Notes: generated from the sequence alone by a model not told the origin. Counted from the first letter of the stretch, positions 49,455 through 59,166 are shown. The stretch: 64,000 bases of DNA from Mesorhizobium loti (GCF_001510895.1 NZ_LPWA01000105.1:1-64000), one strand, 5' to 3'. Numbers and translations: made by a program.

Positions 49455-49550
49455 TTTATCGCTCCTTGTCGGCGACTTTGCCCTTGCCTTGCAAAGGGCG
49501 TCGTCGCATATTGATACGATAGTCTGAATGTTTAACAGATTGATAGTTAG

Positions 49551-50042
49551 ATGACAGAAATAAATTCGTCAAGCGGGAATCGCGCCGAGATGACTGCGGC
49601 CGTCAGCCTCGCCGTCATGCGCTGGCAGGACGCGACGCAGGCCTATGACGAAGCGGTGGGGGCGCGGCTCGGGCTGATCGCGGCCGAGCGGCATTGCCTG
49701 GGCCTGCTCTATGGCGGGCCGCAATCAGCGGGCGCCGTGGCAGCGGCAACCGGACTGACCCCGGCAGCCGTCACCGCATTGATCGACCGGCTGGAGGCGC
49801 GCGGGCTCGTCACCAGAACTCGCAGCCTGGAGGACAGGCGCAAGGTGGTGGTCGAGGCGACCGAGCGTACCAGGGAGCTGTCCGAGCGCTACTATGGCGC
49901 CATCGCGCGGGAGGGCGAAAAAGTGGTTGCGAGTTTCAGCGACGCCGAACTGGCGACCGTGCTGCGCTTCATCAACGCCGCGCTCGACCTGCAAAGCGAA
50001 CAGCTGGCGAGGATCAAGGCCGAGCCGGCCGCGGCTGGCTGA
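49551..50042 (+). CDS. MarR family transcriptional regulator
   Basis: The 163-residue winged-helix regulator has the MarR core at about 45-110 (RHCLGLLYGGPQSAGAVAAA, LTPAAVTALIDRLEARGLV, and the wing RTRSLEDRRKVVVEATE). Dimer helices flank it. It is divergent from the 55-residue membrane protein gene and convergent with phhA. The ligand is unknown. Confidence 0.93.
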   Translation: MTEINSSSGNRAEMTAAVSLAVMRWQDATQAYDEAVGARLGLIAAERHCLGLLYGGPQSAGAVAAATGLTPAAVTALIDRLEARGLVTRTRSLEDRRKVVVEATERTRELSERYYGAIAREGEKVVASFSDAELATVLRFINAALDLQSEQLARIKAEPAAAG

Positions 50043-50059
50043 TACGCGAGCGAAAACCC

Positions 50060-50097
50060 AGAGCGGTTCAACCGCCTGTCGGCGACCGAACCGCTCT
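50060..50097. terminator. Hairpin between convergent marR-type gene and phhA
   Basis: AGAGCGGTTC at 50060-50069 pairs perfectly with GAACCGCTCT at 50088-50097. It uses the same stem as the family A repeat at 38783, so it may be a repeat end recruited as a bidirectional terminator. Confidence 0.55.
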
Positions 50098-50168
50098 GAC
50101 GGCCGGCTGGGCGAAAGCCGGACCTTGACGCGCGCGGTGCCGAAAATGCCGCGCTTTTGTTCGATGCT

Positions 50169-51002
50169 CTAAACCGTGGCCGGGTCGAGCGCCGGCTGAC
50201 CCTTGAACCGTGCGATGATACCGGCGAGATCGCCGCTGGCGAAGGCATCGCGCAACGCGTCGAAGGACGGCAGCACGAAATAGGCGCGCTGGAACTTATC
50301 GATCTCATAGCCGGTGCGCATCACCGTCTCGAGATTGAACGGCACGTGGTGGGCGTCCTTGCTCTCGACCGCGAACTGCAGCTCGGTGAAGGACGACATC
50401 AGACCGGCGCCGAATGCTTTCAGCGGCTGGCCGGCTTCCTGGATGAGGCCGTATTCGGCGCTGTACCAGTAGAGCCTGGTGATCATCTCGTCGCCGCCGA
50501 GCGCGATCATATCCTCGGCCTTCGCGCCATACATCTGCATGAAATCGGCAAACACCGGCTGCGTCAGGATCGGCACATGGCCGAAGAAATCATGGAACAT
50601 GTCCGGCTCGACGATGTAGTCGAGCTCCTGCCTCGTCCGCAGCCAGTTGGTGACCGGGAAACGCCGGTTGGCGAGATGATCGAAGAAGGGGCCTGCAGGG
50701 ATCAGCCCAGGCACCGCCACGATCTCCCAGCCGGTCAGCTTGCGCAGTTTTTCGCTGATGGCGTCGAAATCCGGAATTTTGTCGAGCAGGCCGAGCGTTG
50801 CGACGCCGTCGAGATAGGAACGGTGCGCGAGCCTCTGCGTCAGCTTCGTCTGGCGGTCGCAGAGCGTGCGCCACACTGCCTGTTCCTCGGCCGAATATTT
50901 GTACCCTTGAGCCACCGTGAAATCGGCGCGGCAAACCGAATAGTCACCGCGAAGGCCCTGAGCGGCGCATTCGCGGGCATAGTCGGCAACGCTGATCGTC
51001 AT
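50169..51002 (-). CDS. phhA: Phenylalanine 4-hydroxylase PhhA
   Basis: The 277-residue non-heme iron enzyme turns phenylalanine into tyrosine using a pterin. The iron ligands are visible in EPDMFHDFFGHVPIL (two His, about 130-144) and the Glu in RLYWYSAEYGLI (about 175-186). Bacterial length is normal. It is divergent from an Lrp/AsnC regulator, the usual arrangement for amino acid catabolic genes. Confidence 0.96.
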   Translation of the reverse strand: MTISVADYARECAAQGLRGDYSVCRADFTVAQGYKYSAEEQAVWRTLCDRQTKLTQRLAHRSYLDGVATLGLLDKIPDFDAISEKLRKLTGWEIVAVPGLIPAGPFFDHLANRRFPVTNWLRTRQELDYIVEPDMFHDFFGHVPILTQPVFADFMQMYGAKAEDMIALGGDEMITRLYWYSAEYGLIQEAGQPLKAFGAGLMSSFTELQFAVESKDAHHVPFNLETVMRTGYEIDKFQRAYFVLPSFDALRDAFASGDLAGIIARFKGQPALDPATV

Positions 51003-51140
51003 TTTTTCCTCCTCAAGATCGTGATCCGCTGATCATGGAAAGATGGTAGCCGCGGCTGACGAGACAAATCAGCCTTGTTTGTAGCCAAATGACCTGTTTC
51101 GAGGTAGGCTTCGCTCGAAACCGTAGATCGAGGAGTGGAA

Positions 51141-51617
51141 ATGCCTCAATTGGATGAGTTCGAGATAAAAATGCTCGACATCCTGCAGCGCGATGGACGA
51201 ATGCCGGTGTCGGAGCTGGCGCAGGAGATCGGCCTGTCGACCACGCCCTGCGCTCGTCGCTTCGAGGCGCTGCACGGCGCCGGCATCATCAAGGGCTTCG
51301 CCGCCATGCTCAGCCGCCGAGCGCTCGGCCTGATGGTCGAGGTGTTCATCCAGGTCCGCCTGGTGAGCCATAGCGACGGCTCGCCGGAAAGTTTCATCGC
51401 CGCCGTGCAGCGCATGGACGAGGTTTCGTCCTGCTGGACGATGACCGGCGATCACGATTTCCTGCTGCATGTGATGGTGCCCTCGGTGGACGACCTCAAC
51501 GGCTTCGTCATGCACCGGCTGATGCGGCTGCCCGGTGTGCGCGACGTCCACACCCAGCTCGTGCTGCAGAACATCAAGGGGCCCGGCCACGTGCCGCTCA
51601 GCCACCTGCGGCGGTAG
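51141..51617 (+). CDS. Lrp/AsnC family regulator, probable regulator of phhA
   Basis: The 158-residue protein has an N-terminal helix-turn-helix (LDEFEIKMLDILQRDGRMPV, LAQEIGLSTTPCARRFEAL, about 4-50) and a C-terminal ligand-binding RAM/AsnC domain. ATG 51141 is chosen over a GTG at 51135 because GAGGAG lies 6 bases upstream. It is divergent from phhA with 138 bases between and probably responds to phenylalanine or another aromatic amino acid. Confidence 0.9.
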   Translation: MPQLDEFEIKMLDILQRDGRMPVSELAQEIGLSTTPCARRFEALHGAGIIKGFAAMLSRRALGLMVEVFIQVRLVSHSDGSPESFIAAVQRMDEVSSCWTMTGDHDFLLHVMVPSVDDLNGFVMHRLMRLPGVRDVHTQLVLQNIKGPGHVPLSHLRR

Positions 51618-52015
51618 ATTACGTCAGCAGCGGGCTCCCTTGCGGAAACAATCCGGACAGGACACTGGGTCAAAAAGTCAAATCTGCAGGAACTGTCCGG
51701 CGTCGAACGAAATTAAGACTGTGCGATGTTAAGCAAAGACATGCTTGGAGCTTTGCGTTAGCATAAACGTTACGCGTGTCTTCTCTCGCGCGCCGGAGGA
51801 AAGTATGAATCCTGCATTGTCCGGCAACTCCAGATTGTTGCATGGAACCCTTGACCGGTCGCGGTACCGAGGCGGTCGCGCAAATCCGTTTACCGCCGGT
51901 TAGCAACATTAGTGTCTTATAATGGATCAGGCTTGCCTTCGTCCTTCCGTGAGGACTTGACGGACTTCGCTTGCTCGAACCGTTGATGCGGAGGATGATC
52001 GCAAAGGAGCGTTGC
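51618..52015. other. Intergenic region with one candidate small gene
   Basis: No larger gene is supported here. A 32-codon reading frame with a strong ribosome site is listed at 51805. AT-rich sequence near 51715-51770 could hold the promoter of the GGDEF-EAL gene. Confidence 0.5.
51805..51903 (+). CDS. Candidate small protein (32 aa) upstream of GGDEF-EAL gene
   Basis: ATG 51805 lies 4-6 bases after GGAGGAAAG, a near-ideal ribosome-binding site. The frame reads MNPALSGNSRLLHGTLDRSR then a basic, Gly-rich end and TAG. There is no membrane segment. It could be a leader peptide or a small protein; coding status is unproved. Confidence 0.35.
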   Translation: MNPALSGNSRLLHGTLDRSRYRGGRANPFTAG

Positions 52016-53995
52016 ATGCAGCTGACGGAGGATGTGGCTCAGAGGGTCACCGAAGCGATTTCACGCCCGTCGTGGAAATCGGCCGATCCGACGCTTTTCG
52101 CGATGCTTCTGCAGAAGAACGCGGATCAGAATCGCAAGGTCGTGCGCTGGGGCATAGCGGCGGCCGTGTTGAGCTACATATGCTACGGCGCCTTCGACTT
52201 GTTTCTTTTCCCGGACGTTGCGGACCGCGTGATCCTGACGCGTCTGACGTTAGGATTAACCTTCCTGGTGCTTGTCGAACTCGTTGCTCGACGCGGTTTT
52301 GCCGTCACTACTTTGCACCACGTAGCCGCCCTGGCGATCGTCGTGGGCGCGATCGGGTGGCTGCTGTCGGCGCTGGGCACCGCGCATCAGGAGGCGCTTT
52401 CCCATTTCATTGTCTTCGGCACGGTGTTCATTCTCGGCGCCAACCTCTTCTTCAATTTCCGGCTATGGCTCTCGGCGCTGTCGTCCGCGACCGTAACAGT
52501 TGCCTTTGCGGGCGCGACGTTGTTCGTTCTTCGGGCGGACCTTGCCACGCGCCTGGTGCTTGCAACCTACTTTGTGAATTGCCTTGTCTTGTCGCTCTAT
52601 CTTTCGTGGCGCCTAAGCATGGAGCGCTACCAGACCTTCCTGCATGCGCTTCAGGCGCAGATCCAGGAGCAGGTCGCCATCGAGAACGGTCAAAAGCTCA
52701 TCGAGATCGCGGACACGGATCCGCTTACCGGGCTCAAGAACCGCAGGGCGATCACGCGGGAATTCGCTGAGTTGTGCAAGGAATGGGCCAAGGACAATGA
52801 CGAAATAGGCGTCATTCTCATGGATGTCGACTACTTCAAGCGGTTCAACGACCGGCTTGGACATCAGGCCGGCGACGACTGTCTGATCGAACTGGCCCGT
52901 GCCTTCGACGAGACGGCGGCTTTCAACCACGCCATCGCGGGACGATATGGCGGCGAGGAATTCGTCGTGCTGTGCAAGGTCGCCGGACGGGATCATCTGC
53001 GTGAGGTAACGCATCAATTCTGCCGGGCCGTCGAGGATCTGAATATCCCTCATCCCGATCGGGACGATAAGCTCGACATCGTCACCATCAGCGCCGGGGC
53101 GTCGTTGACGCGCGCCGAACAAAGCATAGAGCTGCGTATCCTGCTGCAGGAGGCCGACCGCGCGCTCTATGCGTCGAAATTCTCGGGGCGCGCGACCTTC
53201 ACGATCTATGACGCGCAGGCCATCGACCAGAAGCGTGCCAGCCAGAATCTTTCAGAACTGCTCAAGCATGCCGTTTCGGAGGGACTTGTCTCGGTTGTCT
53301 ATCAGCCGATCTGCGATGCGACATCCGGCCAGGTGCTTGGCCATGAGTCGCTGATGCGGCTGCGCGACTTCGACGGCAGCGCGATCAGCCCGTCCGTGTT
53401 CATACCCGTCGCCGAGCAGACCGGCGGGATCGAGGAACTTGGGCTGTGGCTGATCGACCGGGCCTGCGGCGACATGGTCGAGCATGGTTTGGGGGCGGTC
53501 GTGTCCGCGAACGTATCGGTCGTTCAGCTCAAGGCTCCGAATTTCCCGCTGCACATCACCGAGATCCTTGGCCGGCACGGCATGGCGCCTCATAAGCTGG
53601 CGCTCGAGGTCACCGAGGGCAGCGATATTTCCTTGGAGGCGCAGGCCGCCAGAAGCATCGAGCAGCTTCGGGCCCTTGGCGTGCAAATCTGGCTGGATGA
53701 TTTCGGAACCGGATTTGCCGGCCTGGCGTGGCTGCGCCGTTTCAAGTTCGACGTCGTCAAGGTCGATCGGAGTTTCCTGCACGACTGCCAGACGGTTCGC
53801 GGACTGAGCCTGCTGCAGGACATGGTCAGGCTTCTGCGCAATCTGGGCCACACCGTTCTTGTCGAGGGTGTCGAGACGAAAGAGCAGCAGAATCTGCTCC
53901 AGCACATGGGCATTCAGTCGGTCCAGGGTTTCCTCACCGGGCGCCCCGTTCCGATCGAGGAGATCGTGCAGTCCAGGCGGGAGCTGGTCGCCTAG
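52016..53995 (+). CDS. GGDEF-EAL cyclic-di-GMP protein with membrane input domain
   Basis: The 659-residue protein has five or six N-terminal helices (about 40-200), a coiled linker, a GGDEF domain with intact GGEEF (about 316) and an EAL domain (about 405-655). The EAL motif reads ESL in LGHESLMRL, still fitting ExLxR. The other catalytic residues are present: Asn in VSANVSVVQL, Glu in LALEVTEG, and DDFGTGFAGLAWL. So both synthesis and hydrolysis are possible. ATG 52016 is chosen because AAAGGAG lies 8 bases upstream. Confidence 0.92.
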   Translation: MQLTEDVAQRVTEAISRPSWKSADPTLFAMLLQKNADQNRKVVRWGIAAAVLSYICYGAFDLFLFPDVADRVILTRLTLGLTFLVLVELVARRGFAVTTLHHVAALAIVVGAIGWLLSALGTAHQEALSHFIVFGTVFILGANLFFNFRLWLSALSSATVTVAFAGATLFVLRADLATRLVLATYFVNCLVLSLYLSWRLSMERYQTFLHALQAQIQEQVAIENGQKLIEIADTDPLTGLKNRRAITREFAELCKEWAKDNDEIGVILMDVDYFKRFNDRLGHQAGDDCLIELARAFDETAAFNHAIAGRYGGEEFVVLCKVAGRDHLREVTHQFCRAVEDLNIPHPDRDDKLDIVTISAGASLTRAEQSIELRILLQEADRALYASKFSGRATFTIYDAQAIDQKRASQNLSELLKHAVSEGLVSVVYQPICDATSGQVLGHESLMRLRDFDGSAISPSVFIPVAEQTGGIEELGLWLIDRACGDMVEHGLGAVVSANVSVVQLKAPNFPLHITEILGRHGMAPHKLALEVTEGSDISLEAQAARSIEQLRALGVQIWLDDFGTGFAGLAWLRRFKFDVVKVDRSFLHDCQTVRGLSLLQDMVRLLRNLGHTVLVEGVETKEQQNLLQHMGIQSVQGFLTGRPVPIEEIVQSRRELVA

Positions 53996-54120
53996 AGCGT
54001 TTCACCGTTTCACGAAACGGCGACCCGCTCTATCTCCTTGTTTCTACGCAATTCCGAACAGAAAACCGTTTCACACTTTGCCTGGAATTGCCCGAGGGCA
54101 ATTCCAGGCGAAATGCATAG
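53995..54120. repeat. Palindromic repeat, family A, with strong hairpin
   Basis: It holds the family A pieces AGAGCGTTTC, CGCAATTCCGAACAGAAAAC and TTTCACACTTT. A perfect 12-base stem follows: CCTGGAATTGCC at 54081-54092 and GGCAATTCCAGG at 54097-54108 around a CGAG loop. It lies between convergent genes and could end both transcripts. Confidence 0.7.
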
Positions 54121-54217
54121 CCGCTGTCATTCGAGGAAAAGTATCCGGAGCGCGTCAAAGGCTCCATGGCAGGTCGGGGCGCTTCACGGCCCGCCCTGAA
54201 GGCGGTTCCACTTCCTC

Positions 54218-55270
54218 CTATGCCGGCGCCCCGCGCTTGCGGATCTTGCCGTAAACGATGTTCCTGTTTGATCCGTAATAGACCTCGGCGTCGACGCGGT
54301 TCTTGTCCACCGCGGCATTGATGATGTCCCACATGTCGCTCGCCGAACGCAGGATGAGCGGCCAGTCCATGAAGGTCTCCATGTAGCCGTCGGTGGTGAT
54401 CTCATCGCTGAAATTGGCAAAGAGGAATTCGCCGTCCGGCTTGACCAGTTCCATGGCTCTTTGGAGCAGGCGCGCACCGACAGGGAGCGGCAGGTAGTCG
54501 TAGAGGCCGGACGCATAGACGAGATCGAACGTGCCAAGCGGATAGGCGCGCCGCAAGAGGCCGCGCACCGAGCCGTCTATGGCTTCCACTGCGGTGCCGG
54601 CGAGGTCGCGATTGACCGTGCCGACGCTCACCGGGTCCTGGTCGAGACCGATCCAGCGCTTCAATCTTTTCGCGGCGAGCGCCTTTGAAAGCTCGGCTTC
54701 CCGCAAATGGCCGCAGGCGATCGCAAGCACCTCGGCATCCTCAACCCGCGCAGCCGTTTCGTCGACCGTCCTGGCCAGTATCTCGCGGCGCTCGCGCCCG
54801 GCTACCGAACTCGCCGCCTCGCTCGTATAGGCAAAGATCGCGCGGCCGAGCTCGCTCGATGATGCCACGATCTCGTCGGCGCTCGAGTGCTTGTAGTAGA
54901 TGTCCAGCAGCGTCGCGTCGCCCGAATAGCCGCGCGGCTTTTCGAAGGACCAGCGCGTGAACGGATCTTGCTTCAGATAGTCCGCCACGCGGTGCTGCTG
55001 AGCTAGCGGGATCAGCTCCTGCCAGAGAGCGGGGGCGACGTCGCGGCGCAATTCATGCAATCGACCCGCCAGGCGTTCGACGATTTGCCCCGCAGGCTCC
55101 TGGCGTGCGAAAGCCTGATGGGCAAGGTCCAGCACGAGGGCGAGCTGGGCCGCCCGAGCCTTGAGCTCGACGGCGTCGACCGCTTCCGCGGACGCCGCCT
55201 TGTGCTTCTTGATCAACGTCGATGTGATGAGGCTTGCTTCATCAATTTTCAGATCCGGATTCAGCGCCAT
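54218..55270 (-). CDS. SAM-dependent methyltransferase, EF 3-OH-PAME synthase-like
   Basis: The 350-residue protein has an N-terminal helical part (about 1-110), a GYSGDATLLDIYYKH segment at about 115-129, and a methyltransferase core (VLAIACGHLREAELSKAL at about 180, WIGLDQDP, FDLVYASGLYDYLPLPVG at about 245). It resembles proteins annotated as extracellular factor 3-hydroxypalmitate methyl ester biosynthesis in other proteobacteria. Whether it makes a fatty acid methyl ester signal here is unknown. It stands alone. Confidence 0.7.
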   Translation of the reverse strand: MALNPDLKIDEASLITSTLIKKHKAASAEAVDAVELKARAAQLALVLDLAHQAFARQEPAGQIVERLAGRLHELRRDVAPALWQELIPLAQQHRVADYLKQDPFTRWSFEKPRGYSGDATLLDIYYKHSSADEIVASSSELGRAIFAYTSEAASSVAGRERREILARTVDETAARVEDAEVLAIACGHLREAELSKALAAKRLKRWIGLDQDPVSVGTVNRDLAGTAVEAIDGSVRGLLRRAYPLGTFDLVYASGLYDYLPLPVGARLLQRAMELVKPDGEFLFANFSDEITTDGYMETFMDWPLILRSASDMWDIINAAVDKNRVDAEVYYGSNRNIVYGKIRKRGAPA

Positions 55271-55502
55271 ATGGGCATTCCTTGTGGTCCCCCACCGACG
55301 ATTATAGATGCTTAGAGTTTTAATAAAAGTTTAGGACAGGCTGTATTAGCGGCTATGAAAATACGAACTCCCCAAGGTTTTGAACCGCCGAAAGCCTGCG
55401 GCCGCCGCGCATCCGGGCGACGCGAGGCAGCCGAAAGGGCGCTGGCCGTCGGCAAGCGCTGCGCTAGCTCTTTGGAGCTGGCGGATGAGGGAGGAGGAGC
55501 AG

Positions 55503-55961
55503 ATGGAGCTTGTTACACACAAGAAGATGAAGGGCGACCGCCATATGCCGTGGGGGAAAGGCACTGTCGTCACCGGCGCCAGGGGCTATGTCTTTCTTGC
55601 CGGCAATACCGGCACGGCCCAAAATTATGATCCGTCGAGCGGCAAGGGCGGTGCCGTCGGCGATGCGGCGACGCAATGGCGCTCGATCCTGACGAACATC
55701 AAATCGGATCTGGAGGAACTCGGGACCTCGCTCGAGCACCTGATCAAGATCACTCAGTACGTCAAGGGACCATTCCCGAACGGCGGCGCTCTAAGCTCGC
55801 CCAATTTCAGGCTGGACATAATGGATGAATTTTTCGCCGAGCACTGCCCGAAGCATTGCAGCTACAACAACCCACCGCCATCGGAGGTGATCGGCGTTGC
55901 CGCGCTCGCGCATCCCGACCTTGTTATCGAGATCGTGGCGGTTGCGGCCCTACCGGACTAG
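55503..55961 (+). CDS. RidA/YjgF family protein
   Basis: The 152-residue protein has the RidA fold signs. VFLAGNTGTAQNYDPSSGKG holds the early active-site part (about 30-49), then DAATQWRSILTNIKSDLEELG, LEHLIKITQYV, and a C-terminal EVIGVAALAHPDLVIEIVAVAAL. The usual Arg of active deaminases (in an R-P-A-R-T-like site) is not evident; SYNNPPPSEVIGV stands there, so it may be a non-deaminase RidA subfamily member. ATG 55503 has GGAGGAG upstream. Confidence 0.8.
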   Translation: MELVTHKKMKGDRHMPWGKGTVVTGARGYVFLAGNTGTAQNYDPSSGKGGAVGDAATQWRSILTNIKSDLEELGTSLEHLIKITQYVKGPFPNGGALSSPNFRLDIMDEFFAEHCPKHCSYNNPPPSEVIGVAALAHPDLVIEIVAVAALPD

Positions 55962-55989
55962 CGGCTGGCGCGGCTTCCGGCAGAAAATA

Positions 55990-56883
55990 TCAAGGCACGA
56001 TCAGCGTGCCGGCTCCGTGTTCGGTGAAGAGCTCGAGCAGCACCGAATGCGGCGTCTTGCCGTTGAGGATGACGACGCCTTCGACACCGCGCTCGATCGC
56101 CTCGATGCAGGTCTCGACCTTCGGGATCATGCCGCCCGACACCGTGCCGTCCTTGATCAGCGCCTTGGCCTCGGCGACCGTCAATTCGTCGATCAGCTTC
56201 TTGTTCTTGTCGAGCACGCCGGGCACGTCGGTGAGGAAGAGCAGGCGCGAGGCCCGGCAGGCGCCGGCGATCGCGCCGGCAAAGGTGTCGGCGTTGATGT
56301 TGTAGGTATGGCCATCACGGCCGGGCGCCACCGGCGCCAGAACCGGGATCATCTCCGAGCGCGCAAGCAGGTCGAGCAGCGTACGGTCGACCTCGACCGG
56401 CTCGCCGACGAAGCCCAGATCCAGCACCCGCTCGATGTTGGAGTCCGGGTCGATCATGGTCTTGCGCGCCTTTTCGGCGAACACCATGTTGCCGTCCTTG
56501 CCGCAGAGGCCGATCGCCCATTCGCCCTCGGCGTTGATCAGCGCCACGATCTCCTTGTTGATCGAGCCGGCCAGCACCATCTCGACGATCTCGACCGTCT
56601 TCTGGTCGGTGACACGCAGGCCGCCCTCGAACTTGGATTCGATGCCCATCTTGTTGAGCATGGCGCCGATCTGCGGCCCACCGCCATGCACCACGATCGG
56701 GTTGACGCCGGATTGCTTCAACAGCGCGATGTCGCGGGCGAAGGCCTTGCCGAGCTCGGTGTCGCCCATGGCATGGCCGCCATATTTCACCACCACGGTC
56801 TTGTTCTCGTAACGCTGCATGTAGGGCAGCGCCCTGGAGAGCAGCGCGGCCTGCATTTCGGCGTTGGCGGCGATGTCCGTCAT
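55990..56883 (-). CDS. argB: Acetylglutamate kinase ArgB
   Basis: The 297-residue amino acid kinase phosphorylates N-acetylglutamate in arginine synthesis. KYGGHAMGD (about 33-41), [14 protein letters not shown] (about 60-73) and [19 protein letters not shown] (about 200-218) are typical substrate and ATP-binding loops. Length suits the arginine-sensitive hexameric class. The frame is intact, and it stands alone upstream of an amidase gene's 3' side. Confidence 0.96.
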   Translation of the reverse strand: MTDIAANAEMQAALLSRALPYMQRYENKTVVVKYGGHAMGDTELGKAFARDIALLKQSGVNPIVVHGGGPQIGAMLNKMGIESKFEGGLRVTDQKTVEIVEMVLAGSINKEIVALINAEGEWAIGLCGKDGNMVFAEKARKTMIDPDSNIERVLDLGFVGEPVEVDRTLLDLLARSEMIPVLAPVAPGRDGHTYNINADTFAGAIAGACRASRLLFLTDVPGVLDKNKKLIDELTVAEAKALIKDGTVSGGMIPKVETCIEAIERGVEGVVILNGKTPHSVLLELFTEHGAGTLIVP

Positions 56884-56985
56884 CGTGCTTTTCCCAAAGT
56901 GGCAAGGATGGCGGCGTCTTAGCGGGAATTGCCGCAGGCCGCAAACGGCTTTGCGGTCACAATGACCAAATCGTGCTTGGGTCTT

Positions 56986-58482
56986 CTACGCGGGTGTCTT
57001 GAGCGGCGCGCGCCGCTTCAGCCACCCGGAAAGCTTCTCCATCTGCGCGGCGAGCGACAAAAGCGTCTCTTCATCGCCAGGCCGCCCCGCGGCCTGGATG
57101 CCGAGAGGCAGGCCGTTCGCCGTAACATGGACGGGCAGCGCGATCGAGGGCTGGCCGCTGACATTGTGGATCGCCGGCCAGGGGGTGAACCACAGGCTCT
57201 TGTCCATCAGCTGGCCGAAAATTGATTTGATCCTGAGCAGTCCGGTGAGGTGCAATTTGTCGAGCAGGTTTTCGATGAACTCGTCGGCGCCCTTCGGATC
57301 CATCGAGCCGCAGGCCAGCGGCGGATGGGCGATGATCGGCATCAGCACGGCGTCGAAGTGCGCGGTCTCTTCGATCATCCGTCGCGCGGTGGCATTGAGC
57401 CGCTGCACAGCGTCATAGACTTCGCCGGCGGACAGCATTTCGCCGAGACGGCCGAGCACGCGCGTCGCACGCTCGACCTCGCCAGCGACGGGACGGCCGA
57501 CACGCAGCGCTTCGGCCCGCATCATCCCTGCAACCGCCGAGGCGACGGTCCTGCAGAAATCGGCCATGAAGTCGCGGCCGATATAGGGCAGGTCGATCTC
57601 TTCCACCGTATGTCCGCCCTCGCGCGCCAGCGCCACCGCGGTGTCCAAAGCTTCAAGCGTCTCGGCAGCGATCGGCAGGCCGAGCGGCGATTTGCGGTAG
57701 ACGGCGAGGCTGAGCTTGCCAGGATCGCGCGCCGCGGCAGTCGCAAACGAGCCCTTCGGCGCTCGCGCTGCGTAAGGCGACAGAGGGTCGGCGCCGTGGG
57801 TCAGGTCGAGCAGGAGTGCTGTGTCGCGCACCGAGCGGCTGACGGCGTGGTCGACGACCATGCCGTACCAGCTTTCGCTCACCAGCGGCGTCAGCGGCAC
57901 CCGGCCGCGCGAGGTCTTCAATCCGACGAGGCCACTGCAGGCCGAAGGCACGCGGATGGAGCCGCCGCCGTCGGAAGCGTGCGCGGCAGGCACCACGCCC
58001 GCGGCCACAAGCGCCGCCGATCCGCCCGACGAGCCGCCGGTGGTGTGGCCGGTATTCCAGGGGTTGCGGGTGATGCCGAAGCGGGCCGATTCCGTCATCA
58101 GCCGCAGCCCATGCTCGGGCGAAGTGCTGGTGGTGATCGGGATCAGGCCCGCGGCCAGATAGCGCTCGACCATCACCGAGTTGAAATCGGCCGTGAAAGC
58201 CGGAATGCGGCTGCCGCCATGGATCGGCACGCCCTTGATACCGATGCCGAGGTCCTTCAGCGCGAAGGGCACGCCGGCGAGCGGCAGCTTGCGGTCGATC
58301 GTCTTTGCCCGCGTCCTGGCGGCGTCATAGAGCGGCGTGGCTATGGCATTGATGTCGGGCCTCGTCGCCTCAGCGCGCGCGATCGCCGCGTCGACCAGCT
58401 CCTGCGGCGAGACGTCTCCCTTGTGCACGAGCTCGGCAAGTCCTGTCGCATCCTGTTCCCAAAGCACGCGTTCAATCGACAT
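56986..58482 (-). CDS. Amidase (amidase signature family)
   Basis: The 498-residue hydrolase has the Ser-cisSer-Lys triad: Lys in VPFALKDLGIGIKG (about 74), cis-Ser and the nucleophile region in TGHTTGGSSGGSAALVAAGVVPAAHASDGGG split at about 147-177. The C-terminus has the GLPLGIQAAGRPGDEETLL box. It belongs with 6-aminohexanoate-cyclic-dimer hydrolase-like and related amidases. Natural substrate is unknown. Full length and intact. Confidence 0.9.
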   Translation of the reverse strand: MSIERVLWEQDATGLAELVHKGDVSPQELVDAAIARAEATRPDINAIATPLYDAARTRAKTIDRKLPLAGVPFALKDLGIGIKGVPIHGGSRIPAFTADFNSVMVERYLAAGLIPITTSTSPEHGLRLMTESARFGITRNPWNTGHTTGGSSGGSAALVAAGVVPAAHASDGGGSIRVPSACSGLVGLKTSRGRVPLTPLVSESWYGMVVDHAVSRSVRDTALLLDLTHGADPLSPYAARAPKGSFATAAARDPGKLSLAVYRKSPLGLPIAAETLEALDTAVALAREGGHTVEEIDLPYIGRDFMADFCRTVASAVAGMMRAEALRVGRPVAGEVERATRVLGRLGEMLSAGEVYDAVQRLNATARRMIEETAHFDAVLMPIIAHPPLACGSMDPKGADEFIENLLDKLHLTGLLRIKSIFGQLMDKSLWFTPWPAIHNVSGQPSIALPVHVTANGLPLGIQAAGRPGDEETLLSLAAQMEKLSGWLKRRAPLKTPA

Positions 58483-58626
58483 CGCCGCCCCCGCTTTTGC
58501 GCAAGGCTATCGCATGAAGCTGCAAATCGAAATCGGGATTCGACAGACCAACGCCACAACAATTTTTGGCGGACAAAGCCCTGGCCGGCCCGTTGCAAAT
58601 AAATCGCAATCTTCTAATTTGCCTGC

Positions 58627-59166
58627 ATGGGGCCTCAGGACATCAGCAAGCTGATCGTCCGGACTTCGATGAAGGACCGGGCTGCGTTCGATCTGCTCTA
58701 CAAGCAGACCAGCGGGAAACTTTTCGGCGTCTGCCTTCGTGTATTGAGGGACAGGGGCGATGCGGAAGAAGCGCTGCAGGAGGTCTTCGTCAAGATCTGG
58801 ACGAAGGCGGACCGCTTCGCGGTTTCCGATCTGAGCCCGATTTCCTGGCTGGTGGCGATTGCGCGCAACCATGCGATCGATCGCATCCGGGCGCGGCGCG
58901 GTCCTTCCGCCAACATCGACGCAGCCCTCGACGTCGCCGATCCGACGCCGGGACCTGAGGCCATGGCTGTCGCGGGCGGCGAGACCGAGCGCATCCACCA
59001 TTGTCTCGACGAATTGGAGAAAGACCGGGCCGCGGCGGTCCGGGGCGCCTATCTCAACGGCGAAAGCTATGCCGAACTGGCGGAGCGCCACAAGGTTCCG
59101 CTGAACACGATGCGGACTTGGCTGCGGCGAAGCCTGCTCAAACTTAGAGAATGCCTGGAAAGATGA
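58627..59166 (+). CDS. ECF sigma factor (SigK-like)
   Basis: The 179-residue sigma factor has region 2 (FDLLYKQTSGKLFGVCLRVL, EEALQEVFVKIWTKADRF, ISWLVAIARNHAIDRIRARR) and region 4 (AVRGAYLNGESYAELAERHK, VPLNTMRTWLRRSLLKLRECL). It ends in an overlap with an anti-sigma gene. The set with RskA-type anti-sigma and a nearby fasciclin gene matches the SigK arrangement. Signal is unknown. Confidence 0.92.
   Translation: MGPQDISKLIVRTSMKDRAAFDLLYKQTSGKLFGVCLRVLRDRGDAEEALQEVFVKIWTKADRFAVSDLSPISWLVAIARNHAIDRIRARRGPSANIDAALDVADPTPGPEAMAVAGGETERIHHCLDELEKDRAAAVRGAYLNGESYAELAERHKVPLNTMRTWLRRSLLKLRECLER

Noticed and set aside
51670..52017. Minus-strand 115-residue frame upstream of the GGDEF-EAL gene
   Set aside because: No ribosome site, no recognisable domain, and composition like random sequence.
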